Shown: positions 1 to 8,473, counted from the first letter of the stretch. The stretch: 11,407 nt of DNA from Actinomycetes bacterium (GCA_023419175.1 JAEZYG010000065.1:1-11407); one strand, 5' to 3'. The notes: generated by a model from the sequence alone, not told the origin. Numbers and translations: made by a program.

Positions 1-1
1 T

Positions 2-1024
2 GCCATGACAGGCTTACTGTGTGCCTCATGTGCCCCATCTCCACTGATTCAATCCTCCCCTATCTCCACAGTGGAAGCTTGGCGGATACGTTTAGCTTTC
101 GCTAGCTATCACCTCAGCACCGTGGTCGATCACTATCGCACACGTGCGGACGATAGCCAACGAGCTTGGCTGGATTCTCTCTATGAGGCTCACAGCGCTC
201 ATACAACCGTCCTTTTACAAGGCGATCCTTTAGGCGGGTACGCTGCAGACCATAGCCCACAGATCCTTCCCACATGGCACAGCTGGGAGGATATTGAATC
301 CGACAATTTTGGCGATAATTTCACCGATTCTTCTTCACCTTCTCCCTCTGCTCACCCCTCACTGCCAGATTTCGCGCATATAGACGAGTTTTTCTCCTTC
401 ATCGCCACCTATGAAGAGAAACTATTCGCTATGGCTTTAGCGCATCTGTCCGAGGTGGACGCTGTCGATCTGGGCTCACCTTCACCCTCTAGTGATAAGC
501 CCACCTTGTCGATTGATCGCCGTCTGATCATCACCTCTATCGCCGCTGTGGCGGCTCTTATCCACCACAAAACCTCACAGCAATCCGCCGTCTTCTTCTC
601 GTCTGCCGATATCGTCCCTTTCCATCTCGAGACGACAGATGAGACGACTCTGTGGAATACAGTGCTCGATGTCCAACGCCGCTATGTCACCGTCGCCGAA
701 ACAATTTTGGCGAAAGCTCCTTCCCCCGATTGGGAGGGAAAAGTGGCTGCCGCATTGACGATGCGAGATCAGATTATGACCGAGATTCAGGCTCGTTCGC
801 TGGAGATTTTCCCTCCTCAAACGGGATACGATATGGGGCGTCTTGACGATCCTGCAGATCAGGAGACGATCCTTACGAAGGTCAACCAGGCACGTATTGC
901 TTCATGGGTTCAGCTGGCATGCGCCATAGATCATCCCGATATGGCTATCGATAAGGCGGTCTCTATCGCAGATGAGCTGAATAATTCCTCATCACCGATC
1001 AGCTGGTGGCCGGGCTGGGTCTAA
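2..1024 (+). CDS. Probable lipoprotein with ferritin-like (DUF4439-like) C-terminal region, 5' end cut by window
   Basis: The reading frame is open to the left edge, so the ATG at 5 is probably not the true start. The first visible residues, AMTGLLCASCAPSP, look like the end of a lipoprotein signal peptide: a short hydrophobic run, a cysteine at about residue 9 and a Pro/Ser-rich stretch after it. The missing start would then lie just outside the window. The mature part is mostly helical, with a Ser/Pro/Asp-rich linker at about residues 106-120. The last 100 or so residues (helix with RDQI, then PPQTGYD, then helices ending in SWWPGWV) resemble the ferritin-like DUF4439 domain. That family sits beside proS in many actinobacteria, and proS is close by here with one CLC gene between. 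The lipoprotein and DUF4439 readings come from pattern and synteny, not a search. Function is unknown. Met1 numbering here uses position 5. Confidence 0.55.
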   Translation, partial: AMTGLLCASCAPSPLIQSSPISTVEAWRIRLAFASYHLSTVVDHYRTRADDSQRAWLDSLYEAHSAHTTVLLQGDPLGGYAADHSPQILPTWHSWEDIESDNFGDNFTDSSSPSPSAHPSLPDFAHIDEFFSFIATYEEKLFAMALAHLSEVDAVDLGSPSPSSDKPTLSIDRRLIITSIAAVAALIHHKTSQQSAVFFSSADIVPFHLETTDETTLWNTVLDVQRRYVTVAETILAKAPSPDWEGKVAAALTMRDQIMTEIQARSLEIFPPQTGYDMGRLDDPADQETILTKVNQARIASWVQLACAIDHPDMAIDKAVSIADELNNSSSPISWWPGWV

Positions 1025-1086
1025 GTGACGATAGCGGGTGTAATCTACCTGACGAGATCGCCACCTATGTCTAGGAATAGCTCGTC

Positions 1087-2886
1087 ATGCCCGCACCACT
1101 TCGTCGCTTTATCGGTTCTCACCGTTCAGTCCTCGCGCTTTTTGCCGCTCTTCTCGGAGCTATCTGCGGACTTGCCTCCGTTGCTTTTCACTATTGCATT
1201 GAGGGATGGACATGGGTGATGACGGGATACCGCGACTATTCCGAGCATCTTGGACAAGGCCACGGCTATTGGCATATCGGCTCCTGGTTTGTCATTGCAG
1301 CACCTGTCATTTCAGGCCTGATCTATGGACCGATGATCTACCGTTGGGCTCCCAGTGCCCGAGGACATGGAATTCCTGAAGTGATGCTGGCAGTCAAGAG
1401 AAAAGCCGGCAAGATTCCTGGTCAAGTTGCCATCGTCAAGATTATCGCCTCCGCTCTCACCTTGGGGGGCGGTGGATCTGTCGGACGTGAAGGGCCCATC
1501 GTCCAGGTAGGGGCTGCTCTCGGCTCTGCCTTAGCACGCCGGACAGGACTCGACAGCCGTAGAGTGATTCTCCTCGCAGCCTGCGGATCGGCTGCAGGGA
1601 TTGCCGCCACCTTCAACGCTCCTCTCGCAGGGTCTGTCTTTGCTCTTGAATTGATCTTGGTGAATTTCACAGCGGAATCTTTCGGAATGGTGGTCATTTC
1701 AGCGGTATCCGCATCTTTGGTCTCCCACGCTTTTCTTGAGGATTCTCCTGTCGTAGCGATCCCGCGCAATTTACACGTTGCTGCAGCAAGTGACTTCACA
1801 TGGATTATCGTTGTCGCTTTTATCACCGCTCTTGCCGGACTCGGATTTTCCAAATTGCTCTATTGGATTGAAGATCTCATAGACGCTATCTATCGCGCTC
1901 CCGAATGGGCTCGTCCAGCTCTTGGCGGCATCGTCATCGGACTTATGCTCTACTGTTTCCCCGCCATGTATGGTTCGGGATATCCTATCCAGCTCAAGGG
2001 GCTCACGGGAGAATATACGATCGCTTTCCTTTTCCTTCTCGCTGCTGCACGAGCTCTTTTCACCTCGGTTACGATTGCGATCGGAGGCTCAGGAGGCGTT
2101 TTCGCCCCCACTCTTTTTATCGGAGCGATGGTCGGTAGCGCCTGCGGACAAGCCTTAAGCCCTTTCACTCATACCTCCGCATCTGTTTTTGGGGTGATCG
2201 GCATGGGGGCTGCTTTCGCCGGAGCAGCTCGCGCTCCGATGACGGCTGTGCTTATCATCGTTGAAATGACAGGGCAGTATTCCCTCATCATGCCGATGAT
2301 GTTAGCTGTGGTCATCGCTACCGCGATCTCGCGTTTCCTCACACGCAAGACGATCTATACGACCAAGCTCATACGCCGTGGCGATATCCTCGATGACCCC
2401 TTCGATGCCACTTTGGTGGGCCGTCTTCCAGCCAACCGTCTGATGAGCCATATCCCGACTGTCCTATCGACCTCCATGACTCTCGAGGAGGCAAACCGTA
2501 TTCTCATCTCACGAGGACTGACGCGTCTGCCTGTCGTCAGCTCTCAAGGGCTCTATGTGGGATGTGTCACCTCTTTGCTGATCGCTCAAGCCTATGTATC
2601 AGACAAACCGTCCGATAGCCGTCTACGCGATATCGATTTAGACCGTTCCCACGTCACACCATCTACACGTCCGTCAAAGGTATTAGCCCATCTTGTCAGC
2701 AATAATGCCAGCGCTGTCCCCGTGGTGGACGATGGAGAATTGATCGGCTGGATCACCCAAAAAGACCTTGTCAACCTCATCTATCGTCAGCAACAATCGA
2801 TTCTTGAAGGTGAAAAACTCAACACATCATTCGGCTCACGTTGGTTGGCAAAACACCACCATAGCCAGGTGAGCAAAGAGGAATGA
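1087..2886 (+). CDS. CLC-family chloride channel/transporter with C-terminal CBS pair
   Basis: This is a 599-residue membrane protein that moves chloride or a similar anion across the cytoplasmic membrane. The CLC anion-site motifs appear in order: GHGIPE at 93-98 (GSGIPE in E. coli ClcA), GREGP at 133-137 with gating glutamate E135, NAPLAG at 177-182, GSGGVFAPT at 334-342, and Tyr398 in a QYSLIMP context that matches the anion-coordinating Tyr of ClcA. About residues 455-505 and 520-568 form two CBS domains, a cytoplasmic module that often binds adenine nucleotides. Where ClcA has its internal proton glutamate (second Glu of its IIEEM run), this protein reads ALELI, so the position is Leu189. 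This suggests a channel rather than a 2Cl-/H+ exchanger, which is inference. An AGGA ribosome site at 1073-1076 supports the start. The gene follows the upstream gene by 62 bases and may be co-transcribed. Confidence 0.93.
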   Translation: MPAPLRRFIGSHRSVLALFAALLGAICGLASVAFHYCIEGWTWVMTGYRDYSEHLGQGHGYWHIGSWFVIAAPVISGLIYGPMIYRWAPSARGHGIPEVMLAVKRKAGKIPGQVAIVKIIASALTLGGGGSVGREGPIVQVGAALGSALARRTGLDSRRVILLAACGSAAGIAATFNAPLAGSVFALELILVNFTAESFGMVVISAVSASLVSHAFLEDSPVVAIPRNLHVAAASDFTWIIVVAFITALAGLGFSKLLYWIEDLIDAIYRAPEWARPALGGIVIGLMLYCFPAMYGSGYPIQLKGLTGEYTIAFLFLLAAARALFTSVTIAIGGSGGVFAPTLFIGAMVGSACGQALSPFTHTSASVFGVIGMGAAFAGAARAPMTAVLIIVEMTGQYSLIMPMMLAVVIATAISRFLTRKTIYTTKLIRRGDILDDPFDATLVGRLPANRLMSHIPTVLSTSMTLEEANRILISRGLTRLPVVSSQGLYVGCVTSLLIAQAYVSDKPSDSRLRDIDLDRSHVTPSTRPSKVLAHLVSNNASAVPVVDDGELIGWITQKDLVNLIYRQQQSILEGEKLNTSFGSRWLAKHHHSQVSKEE

Positions 2887-2913
2887 GACTGCTTAACGAA
2901 GTGAATTGATGAT

Positions 2914-2953
2914 TGAGAAAATACAAAGTGGACGGCAGAATACTGCCGTCCAC
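2914..2953 (-). terminator. Rho-independent terminator of proS, between convergent genes
   Basis: A perfect 11-bp stem, GTGGACGGCAG (2928-2938) with CTGCCGTCCAC (2943-2953), closes on the four-base loop AATA. Reading leftward, as proS transcription does, the stem is followed by a T-rich run (TTTGTATTTTCTC) from 2927 down to about 2915. This is a good intrinsic terminator 12 bases after the proS stop. On the plus strand the stem is followed by ATAATAG and no T-run, so it would be weaker for the CLC gene, although the stem itself is symmetric. Confidence 0.85.
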
Positions 2954-2965
2954 ATAATAGAAAGA

Positions 2966-4738
2966 TCACTGAGCGATCTCGGCGCAGATCGCCTCCACTG
3001 CCTCATCGAGATCGACGAGAGTTTTTTCGCCCGAAGCACGGTCACGGATCTCGACTTTGCCTTCTGCAAGCATCTTTCCAACCACCACCGTGGTGGGGAT
3101 GCCGATCACCTCAGAGTCAGCAAATTTCACTCCAGGAGACGCCTTCCGATCGTCATAGAGCACGCTCACATTACGAGCAGATAGTTTCTCTGCCAGATCG
3201 CTAGCCGTCTCAAATAGTTCTGCGCCCTTCCCTGTGGCCACGATCATGACATCATAAGGAGACAAAGCGCGCGGCCAGCATAATCCCTTCTCATCGCAGG
3301 TGGATTCAGCGACCACCGCCACGGCTCGTGAGACTCCAATTCCATATGATCCCATCGTGACAGTTTGCAATTTTCCATTGGAATCGAGAACTTTTACACC
3401 GAGAGCTTCGGCATATTTACGTCCCAATTGGAAGATATGTCCCATCTCGATACCGCGCGCCAGACTGAGCGGACCAGATCCGTCGGGAGCGGGATCTCCT
3501 TCACGGATTTCAGCGACATCGATATGCCCATCGGGGGTGAAATCGCGTCCCATCACCAAATTGATGACATGGCGACCCTCCTCATTAGCTCCTGTCATCC
3601 ACGAGGTGCCGTTGACCACCGCAGGATCGACCAGATATCGCACCTTACCAGCAGGAACTTCGTCGCATTGAGATCCAACCCCTAAAGCCTGAGGACCGAT
3701 ATATCCTTTCACCAAGGAGGGATAGTTCTCGAAATCTTCATCGCTTAGCGGAGAGGCTTCTGCCGGTGCGACAGCGGCTTCCAATCGCTTCATATCGATC
3801 TCGCGATCACCTGGCAGTCCGATTGCAAGAGCTTCGCGACGTCCGTCCGGATAGGTCAACATGAAGACGATATTTTTCAATGTATCGCTCGCCTGCCACG
3901 TGCCATCCTTTGCAATATGCTCGTTGGCATAATTCACCAATGACTCGATAGTGGAAGCTCCAGGTGTGTCGTAAACAGCAGGCTCAGGGATATTGCTCGC
4001 ATCCACCTCATCGGCAAGCGGACGGACAATCGCCTCAACATTGGCGGCGAAGCCTCCAGGAGAACGGACGAAGGTATCTTCACCATTATCGGCAACGGCT
4101 AGGAATTCTTCTGAAGCTGAACCGCCCATAGCCCCTGAATGAGCCTGGACGATGACATAGTCAAAGCCTAAGCGGTTGAAAATGCGGATATAGGCCTCAC
4201 GATGAGCCTGATAGGACGCTTCTAAACCCTCATCGTCCAGATCGAAAGAATAGGAATCCTTCATCGTGAATTCACGTCCACGTAAAATTCCTGCACGAGG
4301 ACGCGCCTCATCGCGATATTTCGTCTGAATCTGATAGAGACTCAAAGGTAAATCCTTATAGGATTTGCAGCAGTCTTTCACCGTCAAAGCAAACATCTCT
4401 TCATGGGTAGGACCGAGGAGCATATCGGCTCCTTTCCGATCCTGGAGCCTGAAAAGAGTCTCTCCGTATTCATTCCACCGATTCGTCGCCTCATAGGGCT
4501 CTTTCGGCAAGAGGGCAGGTAGGAGAACTTCTTGAGCTCCGATTGCATCCATCTCCTCGCGGACGATCCTCTCCACCTTCTGCAAGACTTTCAATCCCAG
4601 AGGAAGCCATGAATAGATTCCTGGAGAGACACGACGGATATATCCAGCTCGCATCAACCAGCGATGGCTCGCCACTTCAGCATCGGCGGGATCTTCGCGC
4701 AAAGTACGCACGAAGAGTTGAGACATTCGAGTGATCAC
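2966..4738 (-). CDS. proS: Prolyl-tRNA synthetase (bacterial type, with editing insertion)
   Basis: This class II aminoacyl-tRNA synthetase charges tRNA-Pro with proline in the cytoplasm. The 590 residues fit the bacterial form (E. coli 572, M. tuberculosis 582). The N-terminus reads MSQLFVRTLREDPADAEV, typical of the family. GPTHEE lies at 109-114, motif 2 runs from YRDEARPR (141-148) through RGREFTMKDSYSFD (153-166), and motif 3 is GSYGIGVSR at 463-471. The segment at about 220-410 is the insertion domain that deacylates Ala-tRNA-Pro, and Lys288 in TLKNIVF fits its conserved catalytic lysine. About 490-590 is the anticodon-binding domain. The start is a GTG at 4738 with AGGAG six bases upstream; an internal ATG at 4726 (MSQLF) is the alternative. 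It is divergent from the TRIC gene across 98 bases and ends at a strong terminator. Confidence 0.97.
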   Translation of the reverse strand: MITRMSQLFVRTLREDPADAEVASHRWLMRAGYIRRVSPGIYSWLPLGLKVLQKVERIVREEMDAIGAQEVLLPALLPKEPYEATNRWNEYGETLFRLQDRKGADMLLGPTHEEMFALTVKDCCKSYKDLPLSLYQIQTKYRDEARPRAGILRGREFTMKDSYSFDLDDEGLEASYQAHREAYIRIFNRLGFDYVIVQAHSGAMGGSASEEFLAVADNGEDTFVRSPGGFAANVEAIVRPLADEVDASNIPEPAVYDTPGASTIESLVNYANEHIAKDGTWQASDTLKNIVFMLTYPDGRREALAIGLPGDREIDMKRLEAAVAPAEASPLSDEDFENYPSLVKGYIGPQALGVGSQCDEVPAGKVRYLVDPAVVNGTSWMTGANEEGRHVINLVMGRDFTPDGHIDVAEIREGDPAPDGSGPLSLARGIEMGHIFQLGRKYAEALGVKVLDSNGKLQTVTMGSYGIGVSRAVAVVAESTCDEKGLCWPRALSPYDVMIVATGKGAELFETASDLAEKLSARNVSVLYDDRKASPGVKFADSEVIGIPTTVVVGKMLAEGKVEIRDRASGEKTLVDLDEAVEAICAEIAQ

Positions 4739-4836
4739 TTCTGCTCCTAACTAGTGCCTGTCCCAGATTACCCGCCAGGAAGCATATGAGCCATCTGAAA
4801 GAGGGTAAAGTAACGCCGAGAACGATAAGGGGTGCG

Positions 4837-5612
4837 ATGGAACCAGAGGTATTATTTCGCGTCGTTGACGTCACTGTGTTGTCGCCAACGGATTGCTTGG
4901 AGCAGCGGTCGCTCGCCGTCAAGGATTCGACGTCATCGGTTTTCTCATCTTGGCGATCATCTCCGGACTTGGCGGAGGGATGATGCGCGACGCTTTATTG
5001 GGCGTCGGTTTCCCGGTAGCTTTGACCGATCCTCTCTATCTGTCCAGCGCTATCGCTGCAGCTTTACTTGGACATTTCGTCGACTTCACTGGGTTATGGG
5101 CACACCGTCTCTTGATCGCTGCAGATGCCCTCGTCTTGGGATGTTGGTCCGCCACCGGCGCTTCTAAAGCTCTCAATGCCGGTCTCGATATTCTGCCCGC
5201 CATCTTTTTAGGGGTCATCACTGCTGTCGGCGGATCGATGCTACGCGATGTGATCGTCAATCAAATTCCCAGCGTCTTTGGAGGAAGCCCTATCTACGCG
5301 ACAATTTCTGTCATCGGCGCTGCCGAAATGGTCTTTTTGCAACGTCTCGGACACTATTCAGCCGGAATGGGGATCGCCATCGCTTTGTGTTTCTTCTTGG
5401 CATTAACCGCACGTTGGAGACGATGGATCCTACCGACAGCGGCACGTTTGACACTGCCGTGGCCACGTATCCCCCAACGTTTGAAATCCACTCCGAAAGA
5501 TCAAAAACCTCTCGGCACGTGGTGGTATTTCGGATCTAGACGTCAACGTACCCAGCATCTCATGGACGAGTTCGATCATCGCGATGATCCCGAGCCGAGC
5601 GGGAACGCATAA
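4837..5612 (+). CDS. TRIC-family (UPF0126) cation channel gene with an apparent N-terminal frameshift; possible pseudogene
   Basis: The product is a polytopic membrane protein of the prokaryotic TRIC (trimeric intracellular cation channel) family, with about seven helices. Its internally repeated motif appears as GGGMMRD and GGSMLRD (about residues 46-52 and 132-138 of the restored protein), followed by a charged tail. The frame running to 5612 is open only from about 4893, where TTG is the first possible start. That start lacks a ribosome site and would drop half of helix 1. The expected N-terminus, MEPEVLFRVVDVT, is encoded from an ATG at 4837 with AAGGGG at 4827-4832, but in another frame, which stops at 4983. 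Adding one base near 4876 joins the frames as DVTGVVANGLLGAAVARR, matching the family pattern and giving 258 residues. It is either a real one-base deletion or a sequencing error. The 3' end overlaps the minus-strand gene by 53 bases. Confidence 0.85.
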
Positions 5613-5946
5613 GGGAAGCGATCTGACAGCTCAGCGCACTTGCAACGATCGAGATGGCTCCATAGGCGACAAGATATGTCCATGCATACAGGCTGTAAAT
5701 GCCTATCATCGGCACAAGAAAAGCGATCATCGTGACGATAGCGAGCAGATAAGTAAATCCGTGTCGCCAGGAATACCATGCGCTGATGACGATGATCGAT
5801 ATGGGGATGAGAAGGAGGAGGGGAATGAAGATGAGCAGAAATCCTAAGCGGTTGCCACTCAAAGAATTCACAAGCACAGAAAGTCCAGGGATAGCGATGA
5901 TGGTCGATGCTAGAACAATCGCAGCTTTTTTCAGATCCGCATTCAT
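5560..5946 (-). CDS. Small four-helix membrane protein of unknown function
   Basis: I do not recognise this family. The likely product is 128 residues with four predicted membrane helices (about 8-28, 33-57, 64-86 and 88-110) and a short basic/acidic cytoplasmic tail (MRSRSARDHRDDRTRP). I chose the ATG at 5946 because AAGGA lies five to six bases upstream (AAGGAATAGGATG). The in-frame ATG at 5967 would have that ribosome site inside its coding sequence, and the longest frame (to 5985) adds MVRLRNN without support. The gene is divergent from the DUF2207-like gene (140 bases apart) and overlaps the 3' end of the TRIC gene by 53 bases. With no recognisable domain, the coding call rests on the coherent hydrophobic pattern, the ribosome site and the tight packing. 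The two divergent membrane genes may share regulation, which is inference. Confidence 0.72.
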   Translation of the reverse strand: MNADLKKAAIVLASTIIAIPGLSVLVNSLSGNRLGFLLIFIPLLLLIPISIIVISAWYSWRHGFTYLLAIVTMIAFLVPMIGIYSLYAWTYLVAYGAISIVASALSCQIASLMRSRSARDHRDDRTRP

Positions 5947-6086
5947 CCTATTCCTTCCCTCCATGTTATTTCGTAGTCTAACCACTTCTTAGAAGCGATT
6001 AGCCATATCCGCCGGGGTGCCATTCCTCCTGGCAAAGATCTCTGCCCTAAAGTGGATATGACGACTGAGTACTCAAGGATGGAACG

Positions 6087-7019
6087 ATGTACGATATGGC
6101 GATTCTCATCATGGGATCTGTCCTTTTCGTCATCGCTATGCTCAGTTTGATCTTCATCAAAACCTCACCGCGAGATATAGATGATAGGGTTCCGCCCAAT
6201 CCCACTCCTGCTACAACAGTGTGCCTTGCGGCTTTTTTCCTCCATGCCGATCCGATAGAGAGCGTGTTGAAAATTTGCCTGATCGATCTGGCATCGCGCG
6301 GGCATATACGCTTGATCTATGACAATTCATGGACGATCTCTCCCCTTTCGCCACTCGACGATAAGGCATTTAGTCATGAGCGTTTCCTCTATGACACCCT
6401 TGTCTATCTCGCTGGCGATGAGCACACGTCTATCGATTATGCGCAGGTGCGCTCGAAATGTCTCAAAGAATTTGAGCGGCTTATCGAATCCGATATCGCC
6501 GATCTCGGCTGGTTTGCCCAAGGAAAGAGATTCACCTATTCCCATTGGGGGTGGATCGGTTCACTCGTGGTCATTCTCGGATTGCTCGTCAGCGCGTCCA
6601 TGTTGATTAGCTGGTTGGCTATCCACGACTTCCGAGGGGTGATCGGGGGGCTATTGATGATCGCTGCCGGTTTAATCCTCGCCTCTCACGGACGACAACG
6701 ACGCAGAATTACCGAGAGCGGACGAGCTGTTGAGCGTTCCATCGCAGCTTTGCGCACTCATCTGGTTCATATGCGCCCTGAACAGATCTGTCTAGCATCG
6801 ATCTGCGCACAGTTTTCTTCCCTGATTCCGTGGGCTATACAACTGGGCAACGGAGATCAGATAGGCGCCTATTTCGATACCGCCATTGCCAGAGCTCAAA
6901 GCTGGCAACGTGATGAGAGGGTCGATACCTCCTGGGTGACCTTTGAATGTAAAGATTCCAGCTTGCACCAGGTCGCCATCATGCTCAACGACTTTTACAG
7001 CAATGCCCCTGGACGATAG
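6087..7019 (+). CDS. Membrane protein with DUF2207 C-terminal-type cytoplasmic domain
   Basis: The protein has 310 residues. One membrane helix at about 5-25 is followed by a soluble region at about 40-150. That region has the pattern seen in the C-terminal part of DUF2207 (YciQ-like) proteins: PTPATTVCLAAF, a helix with LKICLIDLASRGHIRL, a FLYDTLVYL helix, and a LGWF element. Two more helices follow at about 153-177 and 182-202, then a second soluble piece with SLIPWAIQLGNGDQIGAYFDTA, which matches the family's late motif. The large extracellular N-terminal domain of full-length DUF2207 proteins is missing, so this is a short form. The ATG at 6087 has AAGGA at 6075-6079. The family's function is not known. 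It is divergent from the small membrane protein and its last 25 bases overlap the end of purB. Confidence 0.8.
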   Translation: MYDMAILIMGSVLFVIAMLSLIFIKTSPRDIDDRVPPNPTPATTVCLAAFFLHADPIESVLKICLIDLASRGHIRLIYDNSWTISPLSPLDDKAFSHERFLYDTLVYLAGDEHTSIDYAQVRSKCLKEFERLIESDIADLGWFAQGKRFTYSHWGWIGSLVVILGLLVSASMLISWLAIHDFRGVIGGLLMIAAGLILASHGRQRRRITESGRAVERSIAALRTHLVHMRPEQICLASICAQFSSLIPWAIQLGNGDQIGAYFDTAIARAQSWQRDERVDTSWVTFECKDSSLHQVAIMLNDFYSNAPGR

Positions 7020-8428
7020 GACGCCTGATCTGGATAGCGATCGATGATTGGAGCGATCTGAGCTATCACATCGTTGATCTGACGTTCAGCATCTCCGCTC
7101 AATTCCAGCGGAGATGCGATGAGCTCATCTAATTCCTCTCTTGACAAACCTAAACGCCCGTCTTCTACGAGACGATCGAAAAGGTCGTTCTCGCCATGCC
7201 CGCATTCACGCATCGCCAAGGCTGCTTTGACAGCATTATCTTTGATGATCTCGTGAGCTTCCTCACGTCCGATACCAGCTGTGACCGCCGCCATCAAAAT
7301 TTTGGTCGTGGTCAAAAATGGTAGATAGCGTCTTAGCTCCGACGAGATCACTTCAGGATAGGCTCCAAAATCATCCAAGACGCTCAGAAGAGTTTCGAAG
7401 ACGCCGTCTACTGCATAGAAGGCATCCGCTAAAGCAACCCTCCTGACCACAGAACAGCTCACATCTCCTTCATTCCACTGATCTCCCGCCAGTTCAGAGA
7501 CCATCGATAAATATCCGCGTACGACAACCGCTAAACCGTTGACTCTTTCACAGCTTCTTGTATTCATCTTGTGAGGCATGGCAGACGATCCCACCTGTCC
7601 CTCTTTGAAACCTTCAGTGACCAATTCGCATCCCGCCATCAACCGGATAGAGGTCGCCAGATTGCTGGGAGCGGAGACCACCTGGACGAGAGCTGAGAGA
7701 ACGTCGAAGTCAAGCGAACGCGGATAGATCTGTCCGGTAGATGTCAGCACATGATGAAAACCAAGACCTTGCACCACGCGCTTTTCCAACTCGGCGAGTT
7801 TGGCACTATCGCCACCGAGCAGATCGAGCATATCTTGAGCGGTTCCAACAGGGCCTTTAATACCGCGCGCAGGATAACGAGCAACCAATTCATCGATTCT
7901 GCGATAGGCGATGAGCATCTCGTCCGCAATGGTGGCGAAGCGTTTACCCAAGGTGGTCACTTGGGCTGCAACATTGTGGGAACGCCCAGCTATGGGTTGA
8001 TCCGCATAGCGCAACGCATGTGAAGCCAATCGGCTTAAGGCGGCGACAAGGCGAGAACGTATGAGTGTCAAAGCGTGCAGAATTTGCATCTGCTCGACAT
8101 TTTCCGTCAGATCCCTACTCGTCATCCCCTTATGGATATGTTCCCATCCGGCGAGAGCATTGAATTCTTCGATACGAGCTTTGACATCATGACGGGTCAC
8201 CCGTTCACGTCTATTGATCGATTCCAGATCGATCTGATCGACCACATGTCGATAATCCTCAATGACACGATCGGGATCATCTCCACCAAATTCGACTCCC
8301 AGATCGCGTTGAGCTTCCAAAACGGCGATCCACAATCGTCTCTCAGCTGAGATCTTGCCCTCAGGCGACCAGATCTTTTTCATCTCTTCACTGGCATAGC
8401 GAGTCGCCAATATATTGGGAATGCTCAC
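6995..8428 (-). CDS. purB: Adenylosuccinate lyase
   Basis: This cytoplasmic enzyme of the fumarase/aspartase superfamily acts twice in purine synthesis: it splits SAICAR to AICAR and adenylosuccinate to AMP, releasing fumarate each time. The 477 residues agree with actinobacterial PurB (about 470). The N-terminus reads IPNILATRYASEEM and IWSPEGKISAERRLWIAVL. GMTSRDLTEN lies at 101-110, AGRSHNVAAQVTTLGKRFA at 147-165 holds the general-acid histidine (His151), and the superfamily signature GSSAMPHKMN at 280-289 carries the catalytic serine loop. The start is GTG at 8428 with AGGAG five bases upstream. It lies 45 bases after the purA stop on the same strand, so the two are probably one operon covering both steps from IMP to AMP. 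Its 3' end overlaps the DUF2207-like gene by 25 bases. Confidence 0.97.
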   Translation of the reverse strand: MSIPNILATRYASEEMKKIWSPEGKISAERRLWIAVLEAQRDLGVEFGGDDPDRVIEDYRHVVDQIDLESINRRERVTRHDVKARIEEFNALAGWEHIHKGMTSRDLTENVEQMQILHALTLIRSRLVAALSRLASHALRYADQPIAGRSHNVAAQVTTLGKRFATIADEMLIAYRRIDELVARYPARGIKGPVGTAQDMLDLLGGDSAKLAELEKRVVQGLGFHHVLTSTGQIYPRSLDFDVLSALVQVVSAPSNLATSIRLMAGCELVTEGFKEGQVGSSAMPHKMNTRSCERVNGLAVVVRGYLSMVSELAGDQWNEGDVSCSVVRRVALADAFYAVDGVFETLLSVLDDFGAYPEVISSELRRYLPFLTTTKILMAAVTAGIGREEAHEIIKDNAVKAALAMRECGHGENDLFDRLVEDGRLGLSREELDELIASPLELSGDAERQINDVIAQIAPIIDRYPDQASYRPGALL

Positions 8429-8473
8429 GCGATCTCCTCTTCGATCCTCATCTGCATATCTTTCGATAGATAG

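Noticed and set aside
1422..1853. Open frame of 143 codons on the minus strand inside the CLC gene
   Set aside because: It is antisense to a clearly conserved CLC core and has Ala/Lys/Thr-rich, domain-free composition typical of a shadow frame.
3300..3685. Two plus-strand open frames inside proS
   Set aside because: Both lie opposite the conserved proS catalytic and insertion domains and resemble no protein family; they are products of codon bias.
4739..4836. T-box or other tRNA-sensing leader before proS
   Set aside because: Only 98 bases separate the divergent genes, and no T-box core sequence or terminator/antiterminator pair is present.
4870..4885. Programmed -1 frameshift in the TRIC gene
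   Set aside because: The junction has no slippery heptamer and I saw no clear downstream pseudoknot or stem at the right distance; a deletion or sequence error is simpler.
5985..5995. Short palindrome CTTCT-T-AGAAG upstream of the small membrane protein
   Set aside because: Five-base arms are expected by chance in a window of this size and nothing else supports a function.
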